64,000 bases of DNA. It comes from Paractinoplanes bogorensis. GTDB taxonomy: Bacteria > Actinomycetota > Actinomycetes > Mycobacteriales > Micromonosporaceae. Positions 9,659 to 17,597 of this stretch are shown here, one piece after another. Location of the stretch: the NCBI RefSeq assembly GCF_018829635.1, contig NZ_JAHKKG010000004.1:62001-126000 (forward strand). The letters run 5' to 3'. The notes under the pieces are model-generated. The model saw nothing but the letters and a program-made list of their open reading frames with translations. It had not been told where the DNA came from and did no database searches. The position numbers were made by a program, and so were the translations under genes. Each line of letters starts with the position of its first letter. The first letter of the stretch is position 1.

Positions 9659-10942
9659 TCATTCCCGGTGGCGCGGCTCGGCCCGGCGGCCCGCCACCGG
9701 CATCCCCGGGTCGTCCGGCGGCCAGTTCGCGGGGATCCCGCTCATCGTCGGAGCCGGCTCGGTGACCGGGGCCGGTTGGCGCGGCGTGGGCACCTTGGTG
9801 GACGGCCACAGCCGCGGACGCCGCTTGGCGCCCAGATCCTCGGCCCAGCCGAACGCGACCATGGCCACCAGCGTGAGCGCGAACGCGGCGACCAGGTCGG
9901 TCACGGCGCCCAGTTCGCCGGCGAGGTCGTCCAGCGCGACCACGGTCAGCACCGGCCACACTGCGGCGATGGCGATGTTGTGCCACAGATAGATGGTCAC
10001 GGCCCGCGCGTTGACCAGGGTGACCGCCTTGTCCAGCGGTTTGACCCGGGCCAGCCAGGTCATCGGCGGCTGCCAGCGCAGCACGATCACCACGAACGCG
10101 AGCGACCACAGCGCCTGAGCCTCGGAGATGTCGTTGAGGTCCCAGCTGCCCTGGTCGTGGGCGTACCACAGGCCACCGGCGGCCATCACCAGCGCGATCG
10201 GATAGGCCAGCCAGGCCCGGGCCTCCTGCAGCCGGTTGTCGTGGTGCGCGAACCCGGCGATCCAGCACGCGCCGTACGTGACGAAGTCCCACATCGCGGC
10301 GTCGGCCGTATCGGGCAGCGTGATCCCGGTGACGTCGAGCACGGCCAGCATGAGCAGCGGGAGGGCCACGGCAGCCCAGCCGATCCGCCGCCACAACCAG
10401 AACATGACCGGGGAGAGCAGCACGAACCACACGTACGCCCGGATGTACCAGAGCGGCTCCCAGGCGTCGACGGCCTTGTCGCTGCCCGGCGGGTCGCCGA
10501 TCGGGAACAGCCAGAACAGCAGCTTGGGCAGGCTGAACGGGTGCTCGCCGTCGGTCTCGCGGGCCCAGCCGGCCACCAGCATCACCGGCACCACGATCAG
10601 GCCGAGCAGCCACAGCGGCGGCAGCAGGCGGCGCAACCGGGACGTGACGACCTGGCCCGCGCCTCGTCGGTCGAGCGAGGCGGCGGTCAGCGAGCCGGCC
10701 AGGGCGAACATGATGCCCATGGCCGGGAGCACGATGGACAGCCAGGGCCATCCGAAGAGGTGGTAGACGATCACCCGGACGATCGCGGCGGCACGGAGCA
10801 GATCCAGGTAGCGATTGCGCACCGCGACGACAGTGCCAGTCCCGAACCGGCTCCGGGACCTCCGAGCGGACCGGTAAATGCGCCCGCCGGGCTTACCCCG
10901 TACAGGTGAACTGTCCGGATTGTCTGTGCGGTTGTGCGACAT
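9659..10942 (-). CDS. Acyltransferase 3 family membrane protein
   Basis: 427 residues with about ten predicted membrane helices. The N-terminal part carries the family pattern RNRYLDLLRAAAIVRVIVYHLFG, whose His is equivalent to the catalytic His of acyltransferase-3 proteins. WYIRAYVWFVLLSPVMF and the IYLWHNIAIAAVW segment also fit. The C-terminal 60 residues are a Pro-rich cytoplasmic tail. The family transfers acyl groups to cell-surface polysaccharides, glycolipids or peptidoglycan; the substrate here is unknown. ATG at 10942 has a GGGGG-rich ribosome site. A GTG at 10822, just before RNRYLD, is an alternative start that would remove a 40-residue basic N-terminus. Confidence 0.85.
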   Translation of the reverse strand: MSHNRTDNPDSSPVRGKPGGRIYRSARRSRSRFGTGTVVAVRNRYLDLLRAAAIVRVIVYHLFGWPWLSIVLPAMGIMFALAGSLTAASLDRRGAGQVVTSRLRRLLPPLWLLGLIVVPVMLVAGWARETDGEHPFSLPKLLFWLFPIGDPPGSDKAVDAWEPLWYIRAYVWFVLLSPVMFWLWRRIGWAAVALPLLMLAVLDVTGITLPDTADAAMWDFVTYGACWIAGFAHHDNRLQEARAWLAYPIALVMAAGGLWYAHDQGSWDLNDISEAQALWSLAFVVIVLRWQPPMTWLARVKPLDKAVTLVNARAVTIYLWHNIAIAAVWPVLTVVALDDLAGELGAVTDLVAAFALTLVAMVAFGWAEDLGAKRRPRLWPSTKVPTPRQPAPVTEPAPTMSGIPANWPPDDPGMPVAGRRAEPRHRE

Positions 10943-11118
10943 CCGTGCCCCCGTTCCTGGCGGTGAAACCCCAGCTCTCGTGGCCTTTGCCCGGTCGTTG
11001 CGCCGATCCGCCGACGGTGACGGGCGACGTGACCTTGACCGGCCTCTGCCGTTGACCCCCGACGTAGGCGGCCCGGATCGGCCGGGACGCCACGGGGATC
11101 GATGGGGTTAACGGGGAT

Positions 11119-12057
11119 ATGCGGAAACCACTCGTGGTGGTCGGGGTGGCGGCGTCGGCGCTCCTGCTCGGGGGCGGCATGGTGGCGACGTCGGCCGACG
11201 CCGACGAGCGGCCGGACTCGGGCTGGAGCAACTTCTGGTGGCCGAGCCTGTTCGGCGGCGGCTCGTCCTCGTCCTCCGACGACGCGCCTTTTGCGGACCG
11301 GGGGATCAACGAGCGGCCCGACGCCTATGACGACGACTCGGCGGACGACGACTCGACGGTAGGCGACGACGACAACACCGATTCCCGCGTACGCGACCAG
11401 GCCGCCGACGGCCGGGCCGCGCAGCCCGGTTTCGCGGCGGACACTCAGCCGCACCACGCTGCCCCGCAGAAGCCGGCCGCGGCCGAGCGTCCCGCAGCTG
11501 CTGAGCGTCCGGCCGCCGCTGAGCGTCCCGCAGCTGCTGAGCGTCCGGCCGCCGCTGAGCGCCCCGCCGTGGCGCGGCAGCAGCCCGCCGCGCAGCGCCC
11601 CGCCGCCGACGTGATGGCCGGCGCCCGCCAGGCCGTGACCGCGCGCGACGTCTCGGCCAGTCCGGCCGCCCCGGTGCAGCAGCGGGTGCTCCGGCTGATC
11701 AACCAGAACCGGCACCGCGGCGGTTGCGGCTCGCTCTCGCTGGACCGCCGGCTCATCGACGCGGCCAACGATCACGCGGCTGACATGGCCCGCCGCGACT
11801 ACTTCGCGCACGAGTCGCGCAACGGGGACAGCGCGGGCGACCGGGTGAGCGAGGCCGGCTACCGCTGGAAGCGGTACGGCGAGAACATCGCCCGCGGCGC
11901 CGACAGTCCCTATGAGGTGGTCAACGGCTGGATGAACAGCCCGGCCCACCGCGAGAACATCATGGACTGCCGCCTGCACCAGATGGGCATCGGCCTGGCG
12001 CTGAGCCGCGACCACACCCCCTACTGGGTGCAGGACTTCGCCACCCCGCAGTCGTAA
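11119..12057 (+). CDS. Secreted CAP/SCP-domain protein
   Basis: 312 residues. A signal peptide (1-28, ending SADA) is followed by an acidic, disordered region rich in D, S and E (about 30-110), then an AAAERP repeat tract (about 119-150). The C-terminal CAP domain (about 190-312) has the signature His and Glu residues in DYFAHESRNGD, YGENIARG and SPAHRENIMD, ending in YWVQDFATP. Bacterial CAP proteins are secreted or wall-associated; their biochemical role is poorly defined. It is divergent from the acyltransferase gene and followed by a hairpin that could end transcription. Confidence 0.9.
   Translation: MRKPLVVVGVAASALLLGGGMVATSADADERPDSGWSNFWWPSLFGGGSSSSSDDAPFADRGINERPDAYDDDSADDDSTVGDDDNTDSRVRDQAADGRAAQPGFAADTQPHHAAPQKPAAAERPAAAERPAAAERPAAAERPAAAERPAVARQQPAAQRPAADVMAGARQAVTARDVSASPAAPVQQRVLRLINQNRHRGGCGSLSLDRRLIDAANDHAADMARRDYFAHESRNGDSAGDRVSEAGYRWKRYGENIARGADSPYEVVNGWMNSPAHRENIMDCRLHQMGIGLALSRDHTPYWVQDFATPQS
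11474..11567 (+). repeat. Short tandem repeats coding AAAERP units in the CAP protein
   Basis: Five successive 18-bp units encode (A)AAERPA. Within them a 36-bp block, alternating a cccgcagctgctgagcgt form with a ccggccgccgctgagcgt form, occurs twice. The reading frame is kept throughout, so copy number can vary without breaking the gene. The encoded segment is a flexible linker between the acidic region and the CAP domain. Confidence 0.85.
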
Positions 12058-12088
12058 CCAGCCCTACCCCGCCCACCCAGGGGGCTGG
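12058..12088 (+). terminator. Candidate terminator hairpin after the CAP gene
   Basis: CCAGCCC (12058-12064) pairs with GGGCTGG (12082-12088) around a 17-base loop, directly after the stop codon. There is no T-run, so factor-independent termination is uncertain. Confidence 0.4.
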
Positions 12089-12123
12089 CCAGAAAGTACA
12101 CGCCGCGGAGTGGGCCAACGGGG

Positions 12124-12132
12124 TTATCCACA
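12124..12132 (+). other. Perfect DnaA box (TTATCCACA)
   Basis: The nonamer TTATCCACA, the strongest classical DnaA-binding sequence, lies in the intergenic region ahead of the L,D-transpeptidase leader. It is a single copy here; whether it binds DnaA is not shown. Confidence 0.5.
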
Positions 12133-12186
12133 GGTGACGTGACTGACAATTCGCGCGCAAGCGTGATCAATAAGCCTCAAGTGCCA

Positions 12187-12297
12187 GTGGCGCGAGCCGA
12201 TTCGGTCTACCGGTTTCGCGCCACGGTCCCTTCGCAGGAGCTGTGTGCGGCTTCGTTGTGTTTCTATGTCCGCACACGTTTCCTGGGGAGGAACCAA
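12187..12297 (+). promoter_or_regulatory. Structured 5' leader of the L,D-transpeptidase gene
   Basis: Three perfect inverted repeats follow one another. GTGGCGCGA (12187-12195) pairs with TCGCGCCAC (12216-12224). GTGTGCGG (12243-12250) pairs with CCGCACAC (12270-12277). TTCCT (12280-12284) pairs with AGGAA (12289-12293) around GGGG, covering the ribosome binding site GGGGAGGAA. The GTG start follows at 12298. The layout suggests an RNA element that controls translation. It does not match the ydaO (c-di-AMP) riboswitch pattern known ahead of many actinobacterial wall-enzyme genes. Confidence 0.5.
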
Positions 12298-13044
12298 GTG
12301 ATTGTGAGACGGGTGGGCGCCCGCCTCGCCGGGGTCGTCATGGCGACCCTGGTCGGCGGCGGACTCGGTGCCGTGGTGCTGTCGCCGGCCGGTGCCAGCG
12401 CGGCGGTCGGCACGCCGGTGACCACGACGGTCACCAAGGCCGCGGCCGCGGGGTGCGCGACGGGTAAGTATCAGAAGAACGTCGAGTGGTGGCTGAACCA
12501 GATCGGCGGCTTCGGCAAGCTGTCGTACGACGGCAAGCAGTCGCCGTCCGACTGTGCCGCGATCAAGAAGTTCCAGCAGCGTTTCGGCATCCAGCCGGCG
12601 CAGGGTCTGGCCGGTCCGACCACCTATGACGTGGCTCGCCGGCTCGGCCGCACCAAGGTCGCGGCGTGTAACGCGAAGAAGACCGGGATCACGTTCTGCG
12701 TCAACCTGACCGAGCAGACGTCCTGGATCATGAAGAACGGCAAGAAGCTCACGAACCCGACCGTGGTTCGTACGGGCATGAAGAACTACCGGACGCCGTC
12801 CGGCACCTACAAGATCAACAAGCGGACGAAGAAGGAATGGTCCGACCCGTACGAGGTGTGGCTGCCCTACTGGCAGCGCTTCCAGGGCGGTAAGGGCTTC
12901 CACCAGACGACGACCTACATCCACGACAAGTGGCGGGGCTCGCACGGCTGCGTCAACCTGCTGCCGTCGGACGCGAAGTACTACTACTCGGTCGGCAAGA
13001 TCGGGATGACGGTCAAGCTGATCGGGCGTCGTCCGGGCACCTGA
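12298..13044 (+). CDS. Secreted L,D-transpeptidase (PG-binding + YkuD domains)
   Basis: 248 residues. GTG was chosen because GGGGAGGAA precedes it by 4 bases and a signal peptide begins immediately (about 1-37, hydrophobic core GVVMATLVGGGLGAVVL); an earlier in-frame ATG lies in the leader. A PG-binding-1-like domain (about 55-115, KKFQQRFGIQPAQGLAGPTT) is followed by a YkuD catalytic domain (about 120-245). The active-site motif SHGCVNLLP has catalytic C218 and its His. The family cross-links peptidoglycan or attaches proteins to it. The extra cysteines in the N-terminal half may form disulfides. A strong intrinsic terminator follows. Confidence 0.93.
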   Translation: MIVRRVGARLAGVVMATLVGGGLGAVVLSPAGASAAVGTPVTTTVTKAAAAGCATGKYQKNVEWWLNQIGGFGKLSYDGKQSPSDCAAIKKFQQRFGIQPAQGLAGPTTYDVARRLGRTKVAACNAKKTGITFCVNLTEQTSWIMKNGKKLTNPTVVRTGMKNYRTPSGTYKINKRTKKEWSDPYEVWLPYWQRFQGGKGFHQTTTYIHDKWRGSHGCVNLLPSDAKYYYSVGKIGMTVKLIGRRPGT

Positions 13045-13061
13045 TCTTCCGTACGAACGTG

Positions 13062-13090
13062 AGGCGGGCTGCTCAGGCGGCCCGCCTTTT
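13062..13090 (+). terminator. Intrinsic terminator of the L,D-transpeptidase gene
   Basis: AGGCGGGC (13062-13069) pairs perfectly with GCCCGCCT (13080-13087) around a 10-base loop and runs into TTTT. It overlaps the 3' end of the convergent small gene. Confidence 0.85.
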
Positions 13091-13246
13091 CGCGTGGGTG
13101 TGCAGGATCTCGTGCGGCGGGAAGTGCCGCTCGCCGCTCTCGGTGACCACCCGCAGACCGTCGCGGCCCAGCGTGTAGCGCACATCGAGGAACCGGCTGA
13201 CCGTGTCGTCGTGGTGCACGACCGTGAGCTCGTGGGCTTCCAGCAT
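13073..13246 (-). CDS. Small conserved-looking protein (57 residues)
   Basis: The minus strand encodes MLEAHELTVVHHDDTVSRFL, followed by DVRYTLGRDGLRVVTESGER and a C-terminal HFPPHEILHTHAKRRAA, then TGA. The composition is that of a folded protein (alternating strands, conserved-looking HDD, FPPHEI), not of a shadow frame, and an in-frame stop lies just upstream of the ATG. It converges on the L,D-transpeptidase gene and shares its terminator region. The ribosome site is weak. The product is a small cytoplasmic protein of unknown function. Confidence 0.6.
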   Translation of the reverse strand: MLEAHELTVVHHDDTVSRFLDVRYTLGRDGLRVVTESGERHFPPHEILHTHAKRRAA

Positions 13247-13310
13247 GACCAGTCATACGGATCCGGAGGCCGAACCGGTTCATTCCGCTGGTCGGCATAG
13301 AGTGGCGTGC

Positions 13311-14633
13311 GTGTCCCGCTCCCTCAAGCTCGCCGCGGCCGGGCTGGTCCTGATCGCCTCGACCGCCGCCTCCTGCGACGAGAAGCAGATCGGCGTACGC
13401 CTCGGCGAGGCCGCCCGGGGCACGGTGTCCGAGATCGTCGAGGCGCCCGGCTCGGTGACCGCCCGGGCCGCCGCCACGGTCAGCGCGCCCGCCGCCGGCA
13501 CCCTCGACGACCTGCGCGTCGAGGCCGGCCAGCGGGTCAGCAAGGGGCAGGTCCTCGCCGTGATCGACGCGCCTGAGCTGGAGGCACGGCGCCGCTCGGC
13601 CCAGCGGGCCCTCGACGAGGCGTCCCGCGGCGGCGGCGTGGCGGTCGGCGGCACGTCCGCGTTCACGGCCGTCCGGCGGAAGACCGACAAGCAGGCGGCC
13701 GACGCGTTCCAGTTGGCCCGCGACGCGGCCGGCAAGATCACCGACCCGCAGCTGCGCGAGGTGCTGCTCAAGCAGGTCGACGCGGCCCGCTCGCAGTACG
13801 ACGCCGCCTCGGCCGCGGCCGGCGCGGCTCTGCGCTCGGTACAGCGTGGCGTGGCCTCGCTCGGGCAGGCGGTCAGCTCGCTCTCGGCCGCGCAGCGGCT
13901 CCAGGCCCAGCAGGCGTACGAGCTGGCCGACGCCGCCGTCGAAGCCCTCACCCTGCGCTCCCCGTCGGCCGGGGTCGTGCAGCTCGGCGGCACCTCGAGC
14001 GCTCCCAGCGCGTCGTCGCTGACCGACCTGCTCTCCTCGGGCGGTGGTCCCGCGGCCCCGGCGGCGGCGCTGCCCGGTGTCGACGTCGCGGTGCCCAAGG
14101 GTGCGTACGTGGCGGCCGGCACCCCGCTGTTCACGGTGGTCGACGTGAGCCGGCTCGGGCTGACCGCCGAGGTCGACGAGACGGACGTGCTGCTGGTCAA
14201 GGCCGGTGTCAAGGCGACGGTCGAGCTGGACGCGGCTACGGGGTCGAGCTACCAGGCCACCGTACGGGCGATCGACCTGCTCCCGACCACGTCGAGTCGT
14301 GGTGGGGTGTCGTACAAGGTGCGCCTTGATCTGGGAAGCGGCAAGGACGCGATCGGGGCCACGGCGCCCACCCCGCGGCCCGGCATGAGCGCCGTCGTGC
14401 GGCTGCAGGTGCGCGAGGCCGACGATGCCGTCACCGTGCCCGCTTCGGCGATCATCAACGTCGACGGCAAGGACACGGTGTGGGCCGTGCAGGGAGAGCG
14501 CTACGAGCGGGTGCCGGTCACCCTCGGCGTGCAGGGTGAGGACGTCGTCCAGGTCACCGACGGCCTGAACGCCGGCCAGCGGATCGCGGTCACGGGCGCC
14601 GACGAGATCCAGCCCGGCGACCGGCCCTCATGA
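13311..14633 (+). CDS. Efflux periplasmic-adaptor-like (HlyD/MacA-type) protein
   Basis: 440 residues from GTG (VSRSLKLAAAG); another GTG at 13302 adds three residues. The N-terminal hydrophobic signal ends in TAASC, a weak lipobox. The first biotinyl-lipoyl half (TVSAPAAGTLDDLRVEAGQRVSKGQVLA), an alpha-helical hairpin (about 95-210, Ala/Gln-rich), the second lipoyl half and beta-barrel domains (VDETDVLLVKAGVKATVELD) are all present. In Gram-positive bacteria such adaptors work with MacB-like ABC transporters. The stop overlaps the ATPase start (ATGA), so the three genes form an operon. Confidence 0.9.
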   Translation: MSRSLKLAAAGLVLIASTAASCDEKQIGVRLGEAARGTVSEIVEAPGSVTARAAATVSAPAAGTLDDLRVEAGQRVSKGQVLAVIDAPELEARRRSAQRALDEASRGGGVAVGGTSAFTAVRRKTDKQAADAFQLARDAAGKITDPQLREVLLKQVDAARSQYDAASAAAGAALRSVQRGVASLGQAVSSLSAAQRLQAQQAYELADAAVEALTLRSPSAGVVQLGGTSSAPSASSLTDLLSSGGGPAAPAAALPGVDVAVPKGAYVAAGTPLFTVVDVSRLGLTAEVDETDVLLVKAGVKATVELDAATGSSYQATVRAIDLLPTTSSRGGVSYKVRLDLGSGKDAIGATAPTPRPGMSAVVRLQVREADDAVTVPASAIINVDGKDTVWAVQGERYERVPVTLGVQGEDVVQVTDGLNAGQRIAVTGADEIQPGDRPS

Positions 14634-15322
14634 CCGCGCCCGCCATCGTCGCCACCGATATCAGCCGCACGTACGAGCTCGACGGCGTCTCGGTGCCCGC
14701 GCTGCGGGGCGTGTCGCTGACCATCGAGCCGACCGACTACGTGGCGATCGTCGGCACCTCGGGCTCGGGCAAGTCGACGCTGATGCATCTGCTCGGCGGG
14801 CTCGACCGGCCCTCCGGCGGCACCCTGCTGATCGGCGGCCGCGACGTCGCCGGTCTGGGCCCGGCCGAGATGGCGAAGCTGCGCAACGAGACGATCGGGT
14901 TCGTCTTCCAGTCGTTCCACCTGCTTGCCCGCACCACCGCCCGCGACAACGTGGCCCTCCCGCTGGTCTATCGCGGCGTCGGCCGCAGGGAACGGCGGGC
15001 CCGGGCCGCCGAGATGCTCGAACGGGTCGGCCTCGCACACCGCCTCGACCACCGGCCCAACCAGATGTCCGGTGGCGAGCAGCAGCGTGTCGCCATCGCC
15101 CGGGCCCTGGTCACCGAGCCCGCGGTGCTGCTGGCCGACGAGCCCACCGGCAACCTCGACTCGGCCACCGGGCAGTCCGTGCTGGCCCTGCTCGAGTCGC
15201 TCAACGACGACGGTGTAGCCGTGGTGCTGGTGACCCACGACCGTGACGTGGCGGCCCGGGCTCGCCGCCGGATCGTCATGAAGGACGGCGCGATCGTCCC
15301 GCTCGCCGGGGAAGACGCGTGA
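14630..15322 (+). CDS. MacB/LolD-type ABC transporter ATP-binding protein
   Basis: 230 residues with Walker [10 protein letters not shown] (about 41-49), Q-loop in FVFQSFHLL, signature [15 protein letters not shown], Walker [13 protein letters not shown] and the H-loop VTHDRD. The SALALR-like region and size place it in the MacB/LolD/FtsE group, which exports or extracts lipophilic substrates, peptides or antibiotics with an FtsX-type permease. It sits between the adaptor and permease genes, overlapping both by four bases. Confidence 0.95.
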   Translation: MTAPAIVATDISRTYELDGVSVPALRGVSLTIEPTDYVAIVGTSGSGKSTLMHLLGGLDRPSGGTLLIGGRDVAGLGPAEMAKLRNETIGFVFQSFHLLARTTARDNVALPLVYRGVGRRERRARAAEMLERVGLAHRLDHRPNQMSGGEQQRVAIARALVTEPAVLLADEPTGNLDSATGQSVLALLESLNDDGVAVVLVTHDRDVAARARRRIVMKDGAIVPLAGEDA

Positions 15323-16503
15323 GACTTGCGGAGGCCTGGCGGGTCGCCATCGACGCTCTGCGCGCCAACCGGCTGCGCAGCGTGCTGACCATGCTCGGCG
15401 TGGTCATCGGGGTCGCCGCGGTGGTGGCCCTGGTCGGCATCGGCACCGGCACCAAGGGCCAGATCGAGCAGCAGGTCGAGGGCCTCGGCTCGAACTTGCT
15501 GCTGGTCGTGCCCGGGCGGCTCGAGGCGGGTTCGGCCCCGGCCGCCTCGACCATGGACCTGGACGACGTGGAGGCGGTCGCGCGCGTCGTCGGCGATCGG
15601 GACCGGGTCGCGGCGACCATCGCGTCGGGCGAGACCGTGCGGGCCGGGTCGCGGTCGGCGTTCGCGAGCATGCAGGGCGTCCTCGAGAACACGCCCGACG
15701 TCTTCGTCCGCAAGCTCGATCGAGGAACCTACCTTTCCCGTACGGATGTGACGACCGGCCGCCGCGTCGCTGTGCTGGGCGCCGGGACGGCGACGACCCT
15801 GTTCGGCGATCGCGATCCGATCGGGCGTCAGATCACCATCGGGGGCGTCCGATTCCGGGTGATCGGCACGTTCGAACGGCTCGGCCAGAGCCTCGGCGTC
15901 GACCGGGACAGCGAGGTGCACGTGCCGGTGACCGCGGCCCAGCGGCTGCTCGGCACCGACCGCATCGACGGCCTGGCCATCCGCGCCCCCGACCGCGAAC
16001 GCATCGGCCAGTTGTCGACCGCCGTGGTCAAGGTGCTGACCGATCGGCATCCGGACACCGACTTCAGCGCCGTCACCCAGGAACAGATCCTCGGCGTGCT
16101 CGGCGACATCCTCGGTGTGCTGACCGGGGTGCTGGCCGCGATCGCCGGGATCAGCCTGCTCGTCGGCGGGGTCGGCGTCTCCAACATCATGCTGGTCTCG
16201 GTCCGCGAACGCACCAAGGAGATCGGTCTGCGCAAGGCCGTGGGCGCCCGGCCCCGCGACATCGGGGTGCAGTTCCTGCTCGAGGCGGTGCTGCTGACCA
16301 CGATCGGCGGCGTGCTCGGCATGGCCCTCGGCGTCACCGCGGCGCTGCTGGTCGACCGGTTCTCGCCGGTGCCGGCCGCGGTCACCTGGTGGTCGCTGGC
16401 GCTGGCCTTCGGGGTGTCGGCTGTTGTCGGCATCATCTTCGGTGTCGTGCCCGCTCAGCGTGCGGGCCGGCTCGACCCGGTCGTCGCGCTGCGCACCGAA
16501 TGA
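15319..16503 (+). CDS. MacB-type ABC transporter permease (FtsX family)
   Basis: 394 residues from a GTG overlapping the ATPase stop (GTGA). TM1 is at about 20-42 ([20 protein letters not shown]). A MacB-like extracytoplasmic domain covers about 45-265. Three C-terminal TM helices contain the FtsX signature with the [18 protein letters not shown] coupling helix. With the adaptor and ATPase it forms a complete tripartite-type mechanotransmission exporter. The substrate is not indicated by the neighbours. Confidence 0.94.
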   Translation: MRLAEAWRVAIDALRANRLRSVLTMLGVVIGVAAVVALVGIGTGTKGQIEQQVEGLGSNLLLVVPGRLEAGSAPAASTMDLDDVEAVARVVGDRDRVAATIASGETVRAGSRSAFASMQGVLENTPDVFVRKLDRGTYLSRTDVTTGRRVAVLGAGTATTLFGDRDPIGRQITIGGVRFRVIGTFERLGQSLGVDRDSEVHVPVTAAQRLLGTDRIDGLAIRAPDRERIGQLSTAVVKVLTDRHPDTDFSAVTQEQILGVLGDILGVLTGVLAAIAGISLLVGGVGVSNIMLVSVRERTKEIGLRKAVGARPRDIGVQFLLEAVLLTTIGGVLGMALGVTAALLVDRFSPVPAAVTWWSLALAFGVSAVVGIIFGVVPAQRAGRLDPVVALRTE

Positions 16504-17402
16504 GCCGCCGCCCGGGCTCCGGCCGCGCTGACCTGATCGACCGCGTTCCGGCGCCGCTGCTCGTCCTGACGGCGATCGCGTCGGTGCAGGTGGGCAGCTC
16601 CATCGCCCGCGGCCTGTTCGACGAGCTCGGTGCGGCCGGGGTGACGTTCCTGCGGCTGGCCTTCGCCGCGCTGATCCTGGCCGCGGTGACCCGTCCCGAC
16701 GTACGGCGCTGGTCCGCCCGAGCCTGGCTCGCCGCGGGCCTGCTCGGCGTGGCGATGGCCGGCATGAACCTGATCTTCTACCTGTCCCTGCGGACGGTCC
16801 CGCTCGGCACGGCGGTCACGGTCGAGTTCCTCGGCCCGCTGCTCCTGGCGCTCGTGCAGACCAGGCGCCTGCTCGACCTGCTGTGGTGCGGCCTCGCCCT
16901 GGGCGGCGTGCTCCTGCTCGGCTTCGACACCGGCGGCACGGCCCCGCTGAGCGGTCTGGTGCTGGCCTTCGTGGCCGGGCTGTTCTGGGCCTCCTACATC
17001 GTGCTGAGCGCACGCCTGGGCCGCCTCGTCCCCGGCACCGGCGGCCTGGCCGTGTCACTGGCGGTGGCCGCCGTGCTGGTACTGCCGTTCGGCCACGAGG
17101 GCGTCACCGGTGTCATCGACCGTCCCGCGCTGCTGATCGGTGTCGTCGCGGTGGCCGTGCTGTCGTCGGTTCTCTCCTACGGGCTCGAGATGCACGCGCT
17201 CCGCCGCATCCCGACCCGGGTCTTCGGCATCCTGATGAGCCTCGAACCGGCCGCGGCCGCCCTGGCCGGGCTGCTCATCCTGCGCCAGCGCCTGGGCCCG
17301 GCCGAGATCGTCGCGCTGATCCTGGTCACGCTGGCCAGCGCCGGCGTCACCCTGGCCCGCCGCGACCGGACCCGCCGCGAGGCCGGGGCCGCCGCGGCCT
17401 GA
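16500..17402 (+). CDS. EamA/DMT family transporter (RhtA-like)
   Basis: 300 residues from ATG overlapping the permease stop (ATGA). Ten predicted TM helices are arranged as two EamA repeats. Typical landmarks are [27 protein letters not shown] and the second-repeat [20 protein letters not shown] with a following [12 protein letters not shown]. This pattern fits the RhtA/YdcZ-type exporters of amino acids or small metabolites. Translational coupling suggests co-expression with the MacB-like exporter, though a shared substrate cannot be inferred. Confidence 0.88.
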   Translation: MSRRPGSGRADLIDRVPAPLLVLTAIASVQVGSSIARGLFDELGAAGVTFLRLAFAALILAAVTRPDVRRWSARAWLAAGLLGVAMAGMNLIFYLSLRTVPLGTAVTVEFLGPLLLALVQTRRLLDLLWCGLALGGVLLLGFDTGGTAPLSGLVLAFVAGLFWASYIVLSARLGRLVPGTGGLAVSLAVAAVLVLPFGHEGVTGVIDRPALLIGVVAVAVLSSVLSYGLEMHALRRIPTRVFGILMSLEPAAAALAGLLILRQRLGPAEIVALILVTLASAGVTLARRDRTRREAGAAAA

Positions 17403-17420
17403 CCGTGCCACACCCGGTCC

Positions 17421-17567
17421 GTGCTGATCGACGACGTGGGCCGGCTTGCCGAGGCGCTGCCCGGCGTGCGCCGCACCACCGTCGACCGGCTCACGGACCC
17501 TGGCGGCGGCCTGAGACCTTCAGCGCGACGACCGCTCCTGAGTTCTGCTCGCGCTCGCCGCGCTTAG
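17421..17567 (+). pseudogene. Remnant resembling the N-terminus of a YjbR/MmcQ-like protein
   Basis: The frame starting at GTG 17421 reads VLIDDVGRLAEALPGVRRTT, which resembles the usual start of YjbR (DUF419) proteins (V-x-DV-RLA-ALP-V). After about 30 codons it becomes low-complexity Arg/Ser/Ala and stops at TAG; the remaining roughly 90 residues of the family are missing. It could be a decayed gene end or a chance resemblance. The tail contains GCTCGCGCTCGCCG twice, 25-26 bases apart. Confidence 0.35.
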
Positions 17568-17597
17568 GTTCCGCTCGCGCTCGCCGAATGGTCTGAC

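Noticed and set aside
12187..12297. ydaO/c-di-AMP riboswitch before the L,D-transpeptidase
   Set aside because: The conserved ydaO core sequences are not present; only hairpins of different arrangement are seen.
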